A DNA stretch of 64,000 nt from Thermaerobacter sp. PB12/4term (GTDB lineage: Bacteria > Bacillota > Sulfobacillia > Thermaerobacterales > Thermaerobacteraceae), in contig NZ_CP048407.1 of NCBI RefSeq assembly GCF_003403315.2, forward strand, positions 1,922,001 through 1,986,000. The letters are read 5' to 3'. Below, one piece after another: positions 1 through 8,207 of the stretch; position 1 is the first letter of the stretch, and the number at the start of each line of letters is the position of its first letter. Below the pieces are notes generated by a model, which was not told the DNA's origin, did not search any database, and saw only the letters and a program-made list of their open reading frames with translations. Position numbers and translations under genes: made by a program.

Positions 1-2
1 GT

Positions 3-884
3 ACCGGGCCGGTCGACCTGGCCGTCCTGGCGGGCGAGGCCGTTGAGGATGCGGCCCCGGCCGCCCGGGAAAAGGGCGTGGGCCTCGAGCTGGAGGTGCA
101 CCCGCCCGTCCCCGCCGTGCAGGCGGACGCCGACCGGCTGCGCCAGGTGCTGTGGAACCTGCTCGACAACGCGCTGGCCCACACCCCACCGGGCGGCCGG
201 ATCTGGGTGGAGGTCTGCCGCGCCGGGCAAACGGTCGAGGTGACGGTCCACGACACGGGCACCGGTTTCGACCCCGCGGAGAGCGAGAACATCTGGCGCC
301 CGTTCTACCGCGTGGACAGGGCTTCCGGAGGCCCCCGGCCCCCGGGGCGGCGGGGTTACGGCCTCGGGCTGGCCACGGTGCGGCAGGTCATTGAAGCCCA
401 TGGCGGTACGGTCCATGCCGACGGCCGGCCCGGGCAGGGTGCCTCGGTGGGCTTTCGCCTGCCGGTGATGCTGCCGGCCGGCGGTCCCGCCACGACGGCG
501 CCGGCCGCCCGGCCAGCGAGGGCGATCCCCGGTGCTGCGGGCGATGGCGGTGATGGGGTCCTCCCAGCGGACGAACCCGGCCGCCGGGCGGCGTCCGGTC
601 TCGGGCCGCCCGCCGCCGTGCAGCAGCCGTCCCCTCGGCCGCTGCCACGGGCCGGGGACCGTGCCTGGGCCAGCGGCGAGTCCCTGGTCGCCGTGCTCCT
701 GGTGGTCGTGGGCGTTCTGGCGCTGGCGACGGCCTCGCTCCTGCCCCGGCTGGTATCCCCGGCGGGTGCCAGAGGCTTTGCGGACCTGTTGATCATCGCC
801 CTGACGGGAGCCGTCAGCACCGTTTTGCTGGCAGGCATCATCGCCCTTTTATACAGGGCCTGGATGGGAGGCCGGTCGACATGA
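3..884 (+). CDS. Sensor histidine kinase, 3' part, with a C-terminal membrane hairpin
   Basis: The reading frame is open from the left edge, so the sensor region and the phospho-acceptor histidine lie outside the window. What is seen is the HATPase_c domain: N-box LWNLLDNALAHTPPGG at about nt 150-197, G1 box DTGTGFDP near nt 257, and G2 box GYGLGLATV near nt 356. Such kinases phosphorylate a partner response regulator, here most likely the product at 1301-2077. After the ATPase fold, which ends near nt 470, the frame continues through about 70 Ala/Pro/Gly-rich residues and then two hydrophobic segments (about nt 678-745 and 780-855). Membrane segments after the catalytic domain are unusual, because kinases normally carry them before it. 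No in-frame start with a ribosome site was seen that would make the membrane part a separate gene. The stop overlaps the next start as ATGA. Confidence 0.85.
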   Translation, partial: TGPVDLAVLAGEAVEDAAPAAREKGVGLELEVHPPVPAVQADADRLRQVLWNLLDNALAHTPPGGRIWVEVCRAGQTVEVTVHDTGTGFDPAESENIWRPFYRVDRASGGPRPPGRRGYGLGLATVRQVIEAHGGTVHADGRPGQGASVGFRLPVMLPAGGPATTAPAARPARAIPGAAGDGGDGVLPADEPGRRAASGLGPPAAVQQPSPRPLPRAGDRAWASGESLVAVLLVVVGVLALATASLLPRLVSPAGARGFADLLIIALTGAVSTVLLAGIIALLYRAWMGGRST

Positions 885-1150
885 TGATGCATCCGGGGTG
901 GAGCAACGGTTGGGGCCTGTGGGGGATGTGGCTGGCCATGGTGGCCTTCTGGCTCGTGCCGCTGTTGCTGGTGGCCGGCATCTTCTGGCTCTTCCTGGGG
1001 CGGGACCGCCATCGTGGGGACCGGGGGTCCGAGCCAGCGGTTTTCGACGAGAACCGCCGGGCCCTTGCCGTCCTCAAGGAGCGGTACGCCCGGGGCGAGA
1101 TCAGCCGCGAGGAGTTCGAGCGGATCAAGGACGACATCATGAAATCGTAG
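881..1150 (+). CDS. Small membrane protein with C-terminal SHOCT domain
   Basis: This 89-residue protein has a hydrophobic, Trp-rich N-terminal membrane segment (about residues 10-41) and a charged tail ending in a SHOCT motif. The tail has the typical pattern of an LKERYARGEIS stretch followed by EEFERIKDDI at residues 65-87. SHOCT segments are short amphipathic helices often found at the ends of membrane proteins and thought to mediate oligomer contacts. The start codon overlaps the stop of the upstream kinase as ATGA, so the two are probably translationally coupled. The response regulator follows 150 bases later. Its role is unknown; by position it is an accessory of the signalling pair. 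Confidence 0.8.
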   Translation: MMMHPGWSNGWGLWGMWLAMVAFWLVPLLLVAGIFWLFLGRDRHRGDRGSEPAVFDENRRALAVLKERYARGEISREEFERIKDDIMKS

Positions 1151-1300
1151 GGGGCACCGGTCGCTCAGGTTGCGCAGGTCCATCGCCCTTCGGCTGGCGC
1201 CTTCGCGATACGCCCGCGCCGCCGTCCCGGCGGGTGGCGGCCACCGGGACCGTCCCCGCCGGGGTACCGGCGTGGGCGTCCTGGGGAGGTCACCCGGGAG

Positions 1301-2077
1301 ATGGAGACGGGAGAGTACGGCCACAATTCCGGTGATGCACCGTCACCGGACCGCCATCCCGGCCCGCACGCCCCGGCCGTCCTGGTGGTGGACGACGAGG
1401 CGGAAATCCGGCGCCTGCTCCGGCTGTACCTGGAACGGGCCGGGTTCGTCGTGATGGAAGCCGGCGATGGTACGTCCGCCCTGGCGGCTTTCGATGCGGC
1501 CGGGCGACAAGGCCGCCCCGTAGCGGCGGTGGTGCTCGACCTGATGCTTCCCGGCATGGACGGGTGGGAGGTCTGCGAACGGCTCCGGGAACGCAGCCCG
1601 GTGCCCATCCTCATGCTTACCGCCCGCGGTGACATCCACGAGCGGCTGCACGGCTTTCAACTGGGGGCCGACGACTATGTGGTCAAACCTTTCGACCCGC
1701 GGGAGATCGTGGCCCGCGTCCGGGCCCTCCTCCGCCGCGGGATGCCCGCTGCCGGGGCGACCCGGCCTCCGGGGGCCGAACCGGCCCTTGAACTCGGCCG
1801 GCTGGTCATCGACCCAGGCGCCCGCACGGTGACGGTCGACGGGCAACCCGTCCCGCTGACCCGCACCGAGTTCGACCTTCTCTACATCCTGGCCCGCCAC
1901 CGCGGCCAGACGCTGGGCCGCCAGCAGATCCTGGACCGCCTGCGGGGCGGCGACTATTTCGGCGACGAGCGGGTCGTCGACAGCCACGTTCGCAACCTGA
2001 GGGAAAAGCTCGAGGCTTTCGGGCTGCGCCACCTCATCGCCACCGTCTGGGGCGTGGGGTACCGTTTTGATGGTTAG
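1301..2077 (+). CDS. OmpR/PhoB-family response regulator
   Basis: This is a 258-residue DNA-binding response regulator. The receiver domain (about residues 26-142) shows the acidic pair DDE at 31-33, the phospho-acceptor Asp80 in VVLDLMLPG, and the conserved Lys129 in YVVKPFDP. The C-terminal winged helix (about 165-256) has the usual TRTEFDLLYILARH and WGVGYRF segments. A short Pro/Ala linker joins the two. It is presumably phosphorylated by the kinase ending at 884. The ATG at 1301 has a purine-rich GGGAG immediately before it and GGAGGT about 10 bases further up, so spacing is not ideal and the exact start is uncertain. The first 25 residues are not part of the fold. Confidence 0.9.
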   Translation: METGEYGHNSGDAPSPDRHPGPHAPAVLVVDDEAEIRRLLRLYLERAGFVVMEAGDGTSALAAFDAAGRQGRPVAAVVLDLMLPGMDGWEVCERLRERSPVPILMLTARGDIHERLHGFQLGADDYVVKPFDPREIVARVRALLRRGMPAAGATRPPGAEPALELGRLVIDPGARTVTVDGQPVPLTRTEFDLLYILARHRGQTLGRQQILDRLRGGDYFGDERVVDSHVRNLREKLEAFGLRHLIATVWGVGYRFDG

Positions 2078-2107
2078 GGCGGCTGCAGCGACCGGGCCTT
2101 CAGGATC

Positions 2108-4021
2108 CTACCCCGAGCCGAGCCGCTGTCGCAGCCCATGCCGTTGCAGCTTGCCGCTGGCGGTGCGCGGCAGGGGTTCGGAGGTGAAGAAGACCCTGCG
2201 GGGCACCTTGTACCGCGCCAGCCGCTCGGCACAGAAGCGCAGGAGGGCCTCTTCCGTCACCGGAGACGGGTGCGGGGCCGGGTCAGGGGCCGGGGACCCG
2301 TACCGGCTCGGTTGCGCTGCCAGCACGGGGGCTGAGGCGCGGCTCCGCTCCGGGTCCCGGGCAGGGGCCGGCGTGCGACCCGCTTCCGGGACCGCGTGCC
2401 TCCCGGAGCCAAGGCCCGCATCCGGTGCGGTGTCTAGGTGGGGGTCACGCAGCCGCACCACCGCCACCGGCACCTGCCCCCACTCCGGATCCGGCACCCC
2501 GACCACCCCGGCCTCCTCCACCGCCGGGTGGGCCAGCAGCACCGCCTCCACCTCCGCCGGGTAGATGTTCTCACCGCCGGAGATGATCAGGTCGTCCCGG
2601 CGATCGGCCACGTAGAGGTAGCCCTCCTCATCCAGGTAGCCCAGGTCGCCGGTGTGGAACCAGCCGTCTCGCCAGGCGCGGGCGGTGGCGTCGGGCCGGT
2701 GGTGGTACCCCGGGCTGACCGTGGGACCCTGCACCGCGATCTCCCCCACCTGGCCGGGCGGCAGGTCGCGGCCGCGTTCGTCCACGATGCGCAGCCGGTT
2801 GAAGAACAGCGGCTTGCCGGCCGAGCCCAGCTTGCGCAGGGCGTCGACGGGGGCCAGGGTCGCAAACTGGGAGGCCGTCTCCGTCATGCCGTAGGTCTGC
2901 ACCACCGGGATGCCGCGGGCGGCGCAGGCCTCCAGCAGCGGCCGCGGGGCCGGCCCGCCCCCCAGGAGCACGCAGCGCAGGTGCTCGGGGTAGGGCCGGG
3001 GGCCGCGTTCGTCCAGCATGCGCTGGAGCATGGTGGCCACCACCGAGATCACCGTCACCCGGTGCCGCTCGATGGACGCGTTGACCGCCGCCGGGTCGAA
3101 CCGCCGGTGCAGCACCATGGGGATCCCGTAGATCACCGACCGGAAGACGATGGACAGCCCGCTGACGTGGAAGAGGGGCACGCAGCAGAGCCAGCGGTCG
3201 TCCCGGTGAAGGCCCAGGTTGAGGGCCGACTGGACGGCGCTCCAGAAGTGGTTGCCGTAGGTCAGGACGGCGCCCTTGGGCCGGCCCGTGGTCCCCGAGG
3301 TGTAGATGATGCAGTGGGGCGCCGCCAGGTCGATGGCGGCTGAAAGGCCCGAGGTCGTGACAGTGGAATCCGCGGCGGCGGAGACCGAGGCGGCGACCCC
3401 GGTGGAAGCCATGGCGGCGGGACCGGCGGAAGCCGCCGCAGCGGGCCCGACACCGGCCAGATCGGCCAGGGAGAGAAGGCAAGGCCGCCCCTTCGAGCGG
3501 GACGGTGCCCGGGTGGCTTGCGCCGGCTCGGAAGAAGGGTGGGCCGCCACTGCCGCTGCGGTCTCCCCGAACCCCTGGCCGTAGATCAGCCAGTCGGCGC
3601 CGCTGTCGGCCACCTGCCAGGCCAGTTCGGCCGGCGTCAGGCGCACGTTGAGGGGAACCAGTACAGCGCCCGCCCGAATCAGGGCGTGGATCAGCACCAC
3701 GTACCCGGGCTCGTTGGCCGCCAGCGCCGCGACGGTCTGGCCCGGCTGGACACCGGCTGCCCGGAGCCGCTCGGCCAGTGCCGTCGCCGCGGCGTCCAGC
3801 GCCGCGAAGGTCCAGCAGCGTTCGTCACGGCTCGCGGCCGGATCGCCGGCCACCAGCAAGGCCAGCCCGCCGGGTTGCAGTTCCGCCTGCCGGTGAAGCC
3901 AGTCGGGCATCGGCACGGTCCATCCCCAGGTAGCCGGCCCCCCGGCCGTCCCGGGTCGACCCGGCCCACCGTGCTCCGGCCGTCCCGCCTGATCGGGAAG
4001 GGGGGATTGGGGCGTGGTCAC
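2108..4021 (-). CDS. menE: o-Succinylbenzoate--CoA ligase (MenE-like acyl-CoA synthetase)
   Basis: This adenylate-forming enzyme is predicted to activate o-succinylbenzoate to its CoA thioester in menaquinone synthesis. The P-loop YTSGTTGRPKG lies near residue 240, the YGMTETA motif near 377, TGDLGYL near 460, and the C-terminal catalytic lysine in TASGKLQRH near 628. The open frame extends upstream over the divergent acetamidase start. The GTG at 4021 is preferred because an AGGTGGAGGT site lies 6-7 bases before it; this gives 637 residues. That is longer than usual (about 450-550) because of an Ser/Ala/Thr-rich insert after the first third and about 70 Pro/Ala/Arg residues inside the small C-terminal domain. 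The other men genes lie 9 kb away, so another acyl-CoA synthetase specificity is possible. Confidence 0.8.
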   Translation of the reverse strand: MTTPQSPLPDQAGRPEHGGPGRPGTAGGPATWGWTVPMPDWLHRQAELQPGGLALLVAGDPAASRDERCWTFAALDAAATALAERLRAAGVQPGQTVAALAANEPGYVVLIHALIRAGAVLVPLNVRLTPAELAWQVADSGADWLIYGQGFGETAAAVAAHPSSEPAQATRAPSRSKGRPCLLSLADLAGVGPAAAASAGPAAMASTGVAASVSAAADSTVTTSGLSAAIDLAAPHCIIYTSGTTGRPKGAVLTYGNHFWSAVQSALNLGLHRDDRWLCCVPLFHVSGLSIVFRSVIYGIPMVLHRRFDPAAVNASIERHRVTVISVVATMLQRMLDERGPRPYPEHLRCVLLGGGPAPRPLLEACAARGIPVVQTYGMTETASQFATLAPVDALRKLGSAGKPLFFNRLRIVDERGRDLPPGQVGEIAVQGPTVSPGYHHRPDATARAWRDGWFHTGDLGYLDEEGYLYVADRRDDLIISGGENIYPAEVEAVLLAHPAVEEAGVVGVPDPEWGQVPVAVVRLRDPHLDTAPDAGLGSGRHAVPEAGRTPAPARDPERSRASAPVLAAQPSRYGSPAPDPAPHPSPVTEEALLRFCAERLARYKVPRRVFFTSEPLPRTASGKLQRHGLRQRLGSG

Positions 4022-4175
4022 GTTTCGACCTCCACCTGGCCTCGTCGGCGTCGTCGCAGGGCAGACGTCACGGCCGCCCTGCGCACCATCACCATCATAG
4101 GACTCGTCGCCGAACCAAGACAGGCCTTTTCCCGGTCGCCACCGAAATGGCATCCAGGGACACCAGGCCGTTTGC

Positions 4176-4183
4176 AAGGAGGG
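4176..4183 (+). promoter_or_regulatory. Strong ribosome binding site deciding the acetamidase start
   Basis: The sequence AAGGAGGG lies 6 bases before the ATG at 4190. The open frame extends far upstream across menE, so this site fixes the start of the acetamidase gene. The intergenic stretch 4022-4189 must also hold the divergent promoters, but no convincing pair of boxes was seen. Confidence 0.8.
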
Positions 4184-4189
4184 AACCCC

Positions 4190-5122
4190 ATGGCCCACAC
4201 CATCCATTCCCGTCACGTCCACTACGGCTGGGACAACGGCCTCGAGCCGGTGCTGGAAGTCGAACCCGGCGAGACGGTTGAGTTCGAGGTGGTCGATGCC
4301 TCGGGCGGCCAGCTGAACCCCGGTTCGACCGCCGCGGACGTGGCACGGCTTGACTTCGAGCGGGTCAATCCCGTCACCGGACCGGTGTTCATCAAGGGGG
4401 CGAAGCCGGGGGACGTGCTGGAGGTCGAGATCCTAGAGTTCGGTCCCGCCCGCTGGGGCTGGACGGCCATCATCCCCGGGTTTGGCCTTCTGGCCGACGA
4501 GTTCCCGGAACCCTACCTCAAGATCTGGGACCTGTCGGGGACCGGTGACCGCGCCTGGTTCAACGAGCGCATCGCCGTACCCCTCAACCCCTTCCCGGGC
4601 ACCATCGGCGTCGCTCTGCCCGAGCCCGGGCGGCACAGCATCGTCCCGCCGCGGAAGAACGGCGGCAATCTGGACATCCGCCACCTGACCACCGGCACCC
4701 GGCTGCTCCTGCCGGTGTGGGTCGAGGGGGCGCTCTTCTCCATCGGCGACACCCACGCTGCGCAGGGCGACGGGGAGGTGTGCGGCACGGCCATCGAGGC
4801 GGCCATGCAGGTGGCCTGCCGCTTCCGCGTCCGCCGCGACCTGCGCCTGGACGAACCGGCCTTCATCGTGCCGGGCCCGCTGGCGTCGGGCCAGGACCCG
4901 CGGGGCTACTTCGTCACCACCGGGATCAGCGACCACCTGATGGAGGCCACCCGCAAGGCCGTGCGGGCGATGATCCGCTATCTGGGGGAGACCTACCACC
5001 TGGAGCCTGCGGAGGCCTACGCCCTGGCCAGCGTGGCCGTGGACCTCAAGATCAGCGAGGTCGTCGACGCGCCCAACTGGGTGATCTCGGCGTTCCTCCC
5101 CCAGTCCCTGTTCGTCCGGTGA
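4190..5122 (+). CDS. Acetamidase/formamidase family protein
   Basis: This 310-residue protein belongs to the FmdA/AmdA family, which hydrolyses short amides such as formamide or acetamide to ammonia and the acid. Family features visible are the N-terminal beta-rich half (EPGETVEFEVVDASGGQL, then a GPVFIKGAKPGDVLEVEI-like stretch), the NGGNLD segment, the GDTHAAQGDGEVCGTAIE segment bearing the conserved Asp/His/Gly residues, and a C-terminal helical SVAVDLKISEVVD stretch. The length matches the family. It is divergent from menE and followed by a convergent toxin-antitoxin pair, so it is probably a single-gene unit. The substrate cannot be told from sequence. Confidence 0.88.
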   Translation: MAHTIHSRHVHYGWDNGLEPVLEVEPGETVEFEVVDASGGQLNPGSTAADVARLDFERVNPVTGPVFIKGAKPGDVLEVEILEFGPARWGWTAIIPGFGLLADEFPEPYLKIWDLSGTGDRAWFNERIAVPLNPFPGTIGVALPEPGRHSIVPPRKNGGNLDIRHLTTGTRLLLPVWVEGALFSIGDTHAAQGDGEVCGTAIEAAMQVACRFRVRRDLRLDEPAFIVPGPLASGQDPRGYFVTTGISDHLMEATRKAVRAMIRYLGETYHLEPAEAYALASVAVDLKISEVVDAPNWVISAFLPQSLFVR

Positions 5123-5237
5123 GGAAGGTGCAGGCGGCGGGATATCGACCGCGACGTGCGGCCGGCAGCAAGGGGCGGTGCGGGCGGGACTCGCGCCGCC
5201 CCTATACGTTGGCCGATAAGGGGCGCTCGGTCCATGG

Positions 5238-5639
5238 TCACGACAACTTCGTCTGACCGTCTCGTCTCCTGACCCACCGCTCCACCCATCGTGCCAGTTC
5301 CCGCTCATCCATGTCACCAACCGCTACCCGTTCCATGACCTCAACCGCCTCCGCTGGTGGCGGATCGAAGACGAGACCTTCGGACGCAAGCCAGAGGCCG
5401 AGTGCCAAGAAAGCCGTCCGCTTGTTTCCATCCACAAACGGGTGGTCGCGCACAAGGGCATGCGCACACGCCGCTGCCTGTGCAACAGGCGTCAGGTAAG
5501 CAGGTTGTCCACCGACAGTCTGGAGCGCCCTCGCAACAGCCGCCTCAACGCGACCTACGTCAAGAACCCCTGGCGCGCCACCGCCGAACTCGAGGGCCAG
5601 GTCGTGTAGGTAGAGGATCTGAGCGGGGGTGAGACTCAT
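5238..5639 (-). CDS. Doc-type (Fic fold) toxin
   Basis: This 133-residue protein has the Doc/Fic signature HPFVDGNKRTAF beginning at His66. Doc proteins carry this shortened Fic loop; they phosphorylate elongation factor Tu and stop translation rather than transferring AMP. The N-terminal helix with ILYLHDLALEFGG and the GLRDV-like LDVGRVEAAV segment are typical of the family. Its ATG overlaps the stop of the upstream AbrB-type gene as ATGA, the usual antitoxin-first arrangement. It ends 115 bases from the acetamidase stop, in convergent orientation. Toxicity has to be assumed from family membership. Confidence 0.88.
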   Translation of the reverse strand: MSLTPAQILYLHDLALEFGGGAPGVLDVGRVEAAVARALQTVGGQPAYLTPVAQAAACAHALVRDHPFVDGNKRTAFLALGLWLASEGLVFDPPPAEAVEVMERVAVGDMDERELARWVERWVRRRDGQTKLS

Positions 5640-5884
5640 CGCCGGGCGAGCTCTTCGAGGATGACCCGATGCCGTTCGGCGAATCGCCGGGCCTCCTCGA
5701 CAAACGACGGGTCAACGCCTGTCGCGGAGTCCAAGGGCCGGATGACCACCCGCCGCAGGACACGATCCACCTCGACCTCGACCGGAGCACCCTCCTTCAG
5801 CCCCAGCTCATGAAGCTCCCGGGCGGGCAGGGTAACACCAAGGCTCTGGCCGATTCGTAAGATTCGCCGGATCCCCATGGCCAT
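5636..5884 (-). CDS. AbrB/SpoVT-type antitoxin
   Basis: This 82-residue protein begins with a swapped-hairpin AbrB DNA-binding domain: IRRILRIGQSLGVTLP, then LGLKEGAPVEVEVD and VVIRPL at residues 5-51. Its C-terminal Arg/Glu-rich helix would be the toxin-binding tail. AbrB/MazE-type antitoxins neutralise the partner and repress their own promoter. A second ATG two codons downstream (5878) is an equally possible start. A TAGAAT box on the minus strand at 5912-5917 is a possible -10 element for the pair. Confidence 0.85.
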   Translation of the reverse strand: MAMGIRRILRIGQSLGVTLPARELHELGLKEGAPVEVEVDRVLRRVVIRPLDSATGVDPSFVEEARRFAERHRVILEELARR

Positions 5885-6150
5885 CCCCCCACACAGATCC
5901 TGATGAAATCCATTCTAACCTTTCCAACCTCCCGCGCGGCACCGCTGGCTCGTGGCGCGCACGCGGCCGAACACCCTCGGCGGTGCGTGCGGTGCGTGCG
6001 GGACGCGCACCGCCTTGTGCTATCATCGTGCCGGTCGAAGACCGCGGCGCGGTCGCAGGGACCCGGAAGGAGCCCAATCCACCGCGGAGGTCGCATGGAC
6101 GCGGGCGATCGCCATCGAGGTCCCAGGGGGCAGTCCAAGGGGGGCCGGCG

Positions 6151-6984
6151 GTGACGGGGCGGGCGACCATCCTCATCGTGGATGACGAGCCGGATCTGAC
6201 CCGGCTTCTGGCCGAGCACCTGACGCGGGAGGGCTTCGCGACCCGGGCGGCGCCGGATGCGGAGACCGCCCTCCGGCTGCTGGACGAGGAGCCGTGCGAC
6301 CTGGTCATCCTGGACATCATGCTGCCGGGGGTGGACGGGATCGACCTGTTGCGCCGGATCCGCGACCCCCGGCGGGGATGGCCCGACCTGCCGGTGATCA
6401 TGCTCTCCGCCCGTGGCAGCGTGGTGGACAAGACGGTGGGCCTCTCCTTGGGCGCCGACGACTACGTCGCCAAGCCCTTCAGCCTGCTGGAGCTGACCGC
6501 CCGCGTGCACGCGGTGCTGCGCCGGTCCCGGACCCGAGCCACGCAGCCGGCTACGGTGGACCCGGCGCCGCTGGCGACCGCTGGCGCGCCGGGCCCCTCG
6601 GCCCCGCCGCCGTCACCCGGCCGGGAGGCGGCGCCCCCCGCGGCCGCGTTCGTCCGGGAACCGCAGGGGACCGGCGGCGAGGTGGTCCGGTGCGGGCCCC
6701 TCACCATGGACCTGGCGGCAGCCCGGGTCTGGGTGGACGGGAAGCAGGTCCACCTCACCGCCAGGGAGTACCAGCTGCTGGCATGGTGGATCCGCCACCC
6801 CGAGCGGGTCTTCACCAAGCAGCAGATCTACGAAGCCGTTTGGGGCGAGCCCTACGTGACCGACGACAACACGGTCGCCGTCCACATCCACCGGCTGCGG
6901 GCGAAGATCGAGCGCAACCCGGAGCGGCCGGAGATCATCCAGACCGTCCGCGGGCTGGGATACCGGCTGGTCTGCGGGCCATGA
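6151..6984 (+). CDS. OmpR-family response regulator of an ABC-exporter system
   Basis: This is a 277-residue regulator. The receiver domain has the acidic pair at 11-12, the phospho-acceptor Asp55 in VILDIMLPG, and the conserved Lys in YVAKPFS near 108. The winged helix (about 175-275) carries LTAREYQLLAWW and VRGLGYRL. The two domains are joined by about 45 Ala/Pro/Gly-rich residues, much longer than the usual linker. The frame is open further upstream, but GTG at 6151 is preceded by an AAGGGGGG ribosome site and the protein fold starts immediately after it. The stop overlaps the kinase start at 6981 as ATGA, so the two are coupled. Confidence 0.9.
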   Translation: MTGRATILIVDDEPDLTRLLAEHLTREGFATRAAPDAETALRLLDEEPCDLVILDIMLPGVDGIDLLRRIRDPRRGWPDLPVIMLSARGSVVDKTVGLSLGADDYVAKPFSLLELTARVHAVLRRSRTRATQPATVDPAPLATAGAPGPSAPPPSPGREAAPPAAAFVREPQGTGGEVVRCGPLTMDLAAARVWVDGKQVHLTAREYQLLAWWIRHPERVFTKQQIYEAVWGEPYVTDDNTVAVHIHRLRAKIERNPERPEIIQTVRGLGYRLVCGP

Positions 6985-7988
6985 GCAGCCATGGATTCGG
7001 GCTGGCGGCGGGGCCGTGGCCGGTGGCGGCCCTCCTGGCGCTGGCCGTGGCGCTGCTGGCGCTGGCCGCCTGCTGGGGCCTGCGCCGGGAGCTCGGGCGC
7101 CTGGCCCGGGCGGTGGACGAGGCCCGGAGCGGCGACGTCCTGACCCGCTTCCACTCCCGGGCCCCCGGGCTGAAGGCGCTCGCGGCCGCGTTCAACCAGA
7201 TCCTGCGCCGCCTGCACGACCTGGAGGCCGAGCGCAGGCGCGACGAGCAGCGCCGCCGTCAACTCCTGGCGGCCCTCTCCCATGACCTGCGCACGCCGCT
7301 GACGGCGGTGCTGGGCTACCTGGAGGCCGTCGCCGGCGGCCACCTCGATCCCGTAACCGAACAGCAATACCTCGCCACGGCTTGCCGGAAGGGCCGGGAG
7401 CTGTGGGAGACCCTGGACCGGATCTTCGAGTGGGCGCGCCTCGACCTGGAGGTCGCGGACCTGCCCTCCCCCCGCATCAACCTGGCGGAGCGGCTGCGCC
7501 AGGTCCTGATCGAGTTCTACCCTGCGTTCCACCAGCAGGGCGTCGCACTGCGGCCGGAGCTCCCCGAAGAGGCCTGGGTGCGGTGTCACCCCGACCTGGT
7601 GGACCGCGTCACCCGGAACCTGGTCGACAACGCGCTCCGCCACGCGCGCGGGATCACGTGCCTGGCGGTGACCCTGCGTCCCGCGGGTCGCACCTGGGAG
7701 CTGGTGGTGGCGGACGACGGCGAGCCCGTCGCCGCCGACGTGCTGGCGAACCTGTTCGTCCCCTTCCACCGGCGCCCGGGATCGCCCGGAGCAGGGCTGG
7801 GTCTGGCGATCAGCCGCCAGCTGGCCCGTGCCTGGGGCGGGGACCTGCGCGCCTGCCCGCGGCGGCCGCGGGGACTCGCGTTCATCGTCTCCTGGCCGCG
7901 ATCCGAGCCCGTGGCGGCGTCCCGGGCTGCGCAGGCGGCGGCCACCCCGGTGGGAGGTCGCCCCGGCGAGGGCGAAACGCGCCGGTAG
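6981..7988 (+). CDS. Sensor histidine kinase with minimal sensor region
   Basis: This 335-residue kinase has one hydrophobic N-terminal segment (about residues 13-34), a HAMP-like linker, a HisKA domain with His101 in LSHDLRTPLT, and an HATPase domain with N-box NLVDNALRHARG near 213 and G2 box GAGLGLAIS near 272. There is no room for an extracellular sensor domain. Such intramembrane-sensing kinases are often paired with ABC exporters that handle peptides or ions, which fits the exporter genes downstream. About 40 Ala/Arg-rich residues follow the ATPase fold. Confidence 0.9.
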   Translation: MSSHGFGLAAGPWPVAALLALAVALLALAACWGLRRELGRLARAVDEARSGDVLTRFHSRAPGLKALAAAFNQILRRLHDLEAERRRDEQRRRQLLAALSHDLRTPLTAVLGYLEAVAGGHLDPVTEQQYLATACRKGRELWETLDRIFEWARLDLEVADLPSPRINLAERLRQVLIEFYPAFHQQGVALRPELPEEAWVRCHPDLVDRVTRNLVDNALRHARGITCLAVTLRPAGRTWELVVADDGEPVAADVLANLFVPFHRRPGSPGAGLGLAISRQLARAWGGDLRACPRRPRGLAFIVSWPRSEPVAASRAAQAAATPVGGRPGEGETRR

Positions 7989-8134
7989 CGGCCGGCCACG
8001 GGCCACGGGCTCCGTGCCGGCCCCCACGTCAGGGTGCCGGGGTGTCAGAGCGCCAGGGCGTCCGTGCCGCGGCTGGCTCCGCCCCGACCCGTTGCATCTC
8101 CCCTGCTTCCCGCAAGCCACTGGTTGACCGCTTT

Positions 8135-8156
8135 GTAATCCAGCCTTAATCCAGCC
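8135..8156 (+). promoter_or_regulatory. Direct repeat with 11-bp period, candidate response-regulator operator
   Basis: The decamer TAATCCAGCC occurs at 8136-8145 and again at 8147-8156, exactly 11 bases apart. A TTGACC box lies just upstream at 8124-8129. OmpR-family regulators bind tandem repeats spaced by one helical turn, and this pair lies between the two-component genes and the ABC-exporter genes. Regulation of the exporter by the regulator at 6151 is an inference. Confidence 0.5.
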
Positions 8157-8207
8157 GACGGGTCCCGTTCAACCTCGTCCGGTATGCTGCGGCCGGGAGG
8201 TGACACG

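Noticed and set aside
356-1324. Long minus-strand and other-frame open readings across most genes
   Set aside because: In such GC-rich DNA all six frames stay open by chance. These readings have Arg/Pro/Ala-rich, motif-free translations and lie opposite genes with clear protein families.
4022-4222. A longer menE starting at 4222
   Set aside because: It would overlap the start of the divergent acetamidase and its ribosome site. GTG at 4021 has its own well-spaced AGGTGGAGGT.
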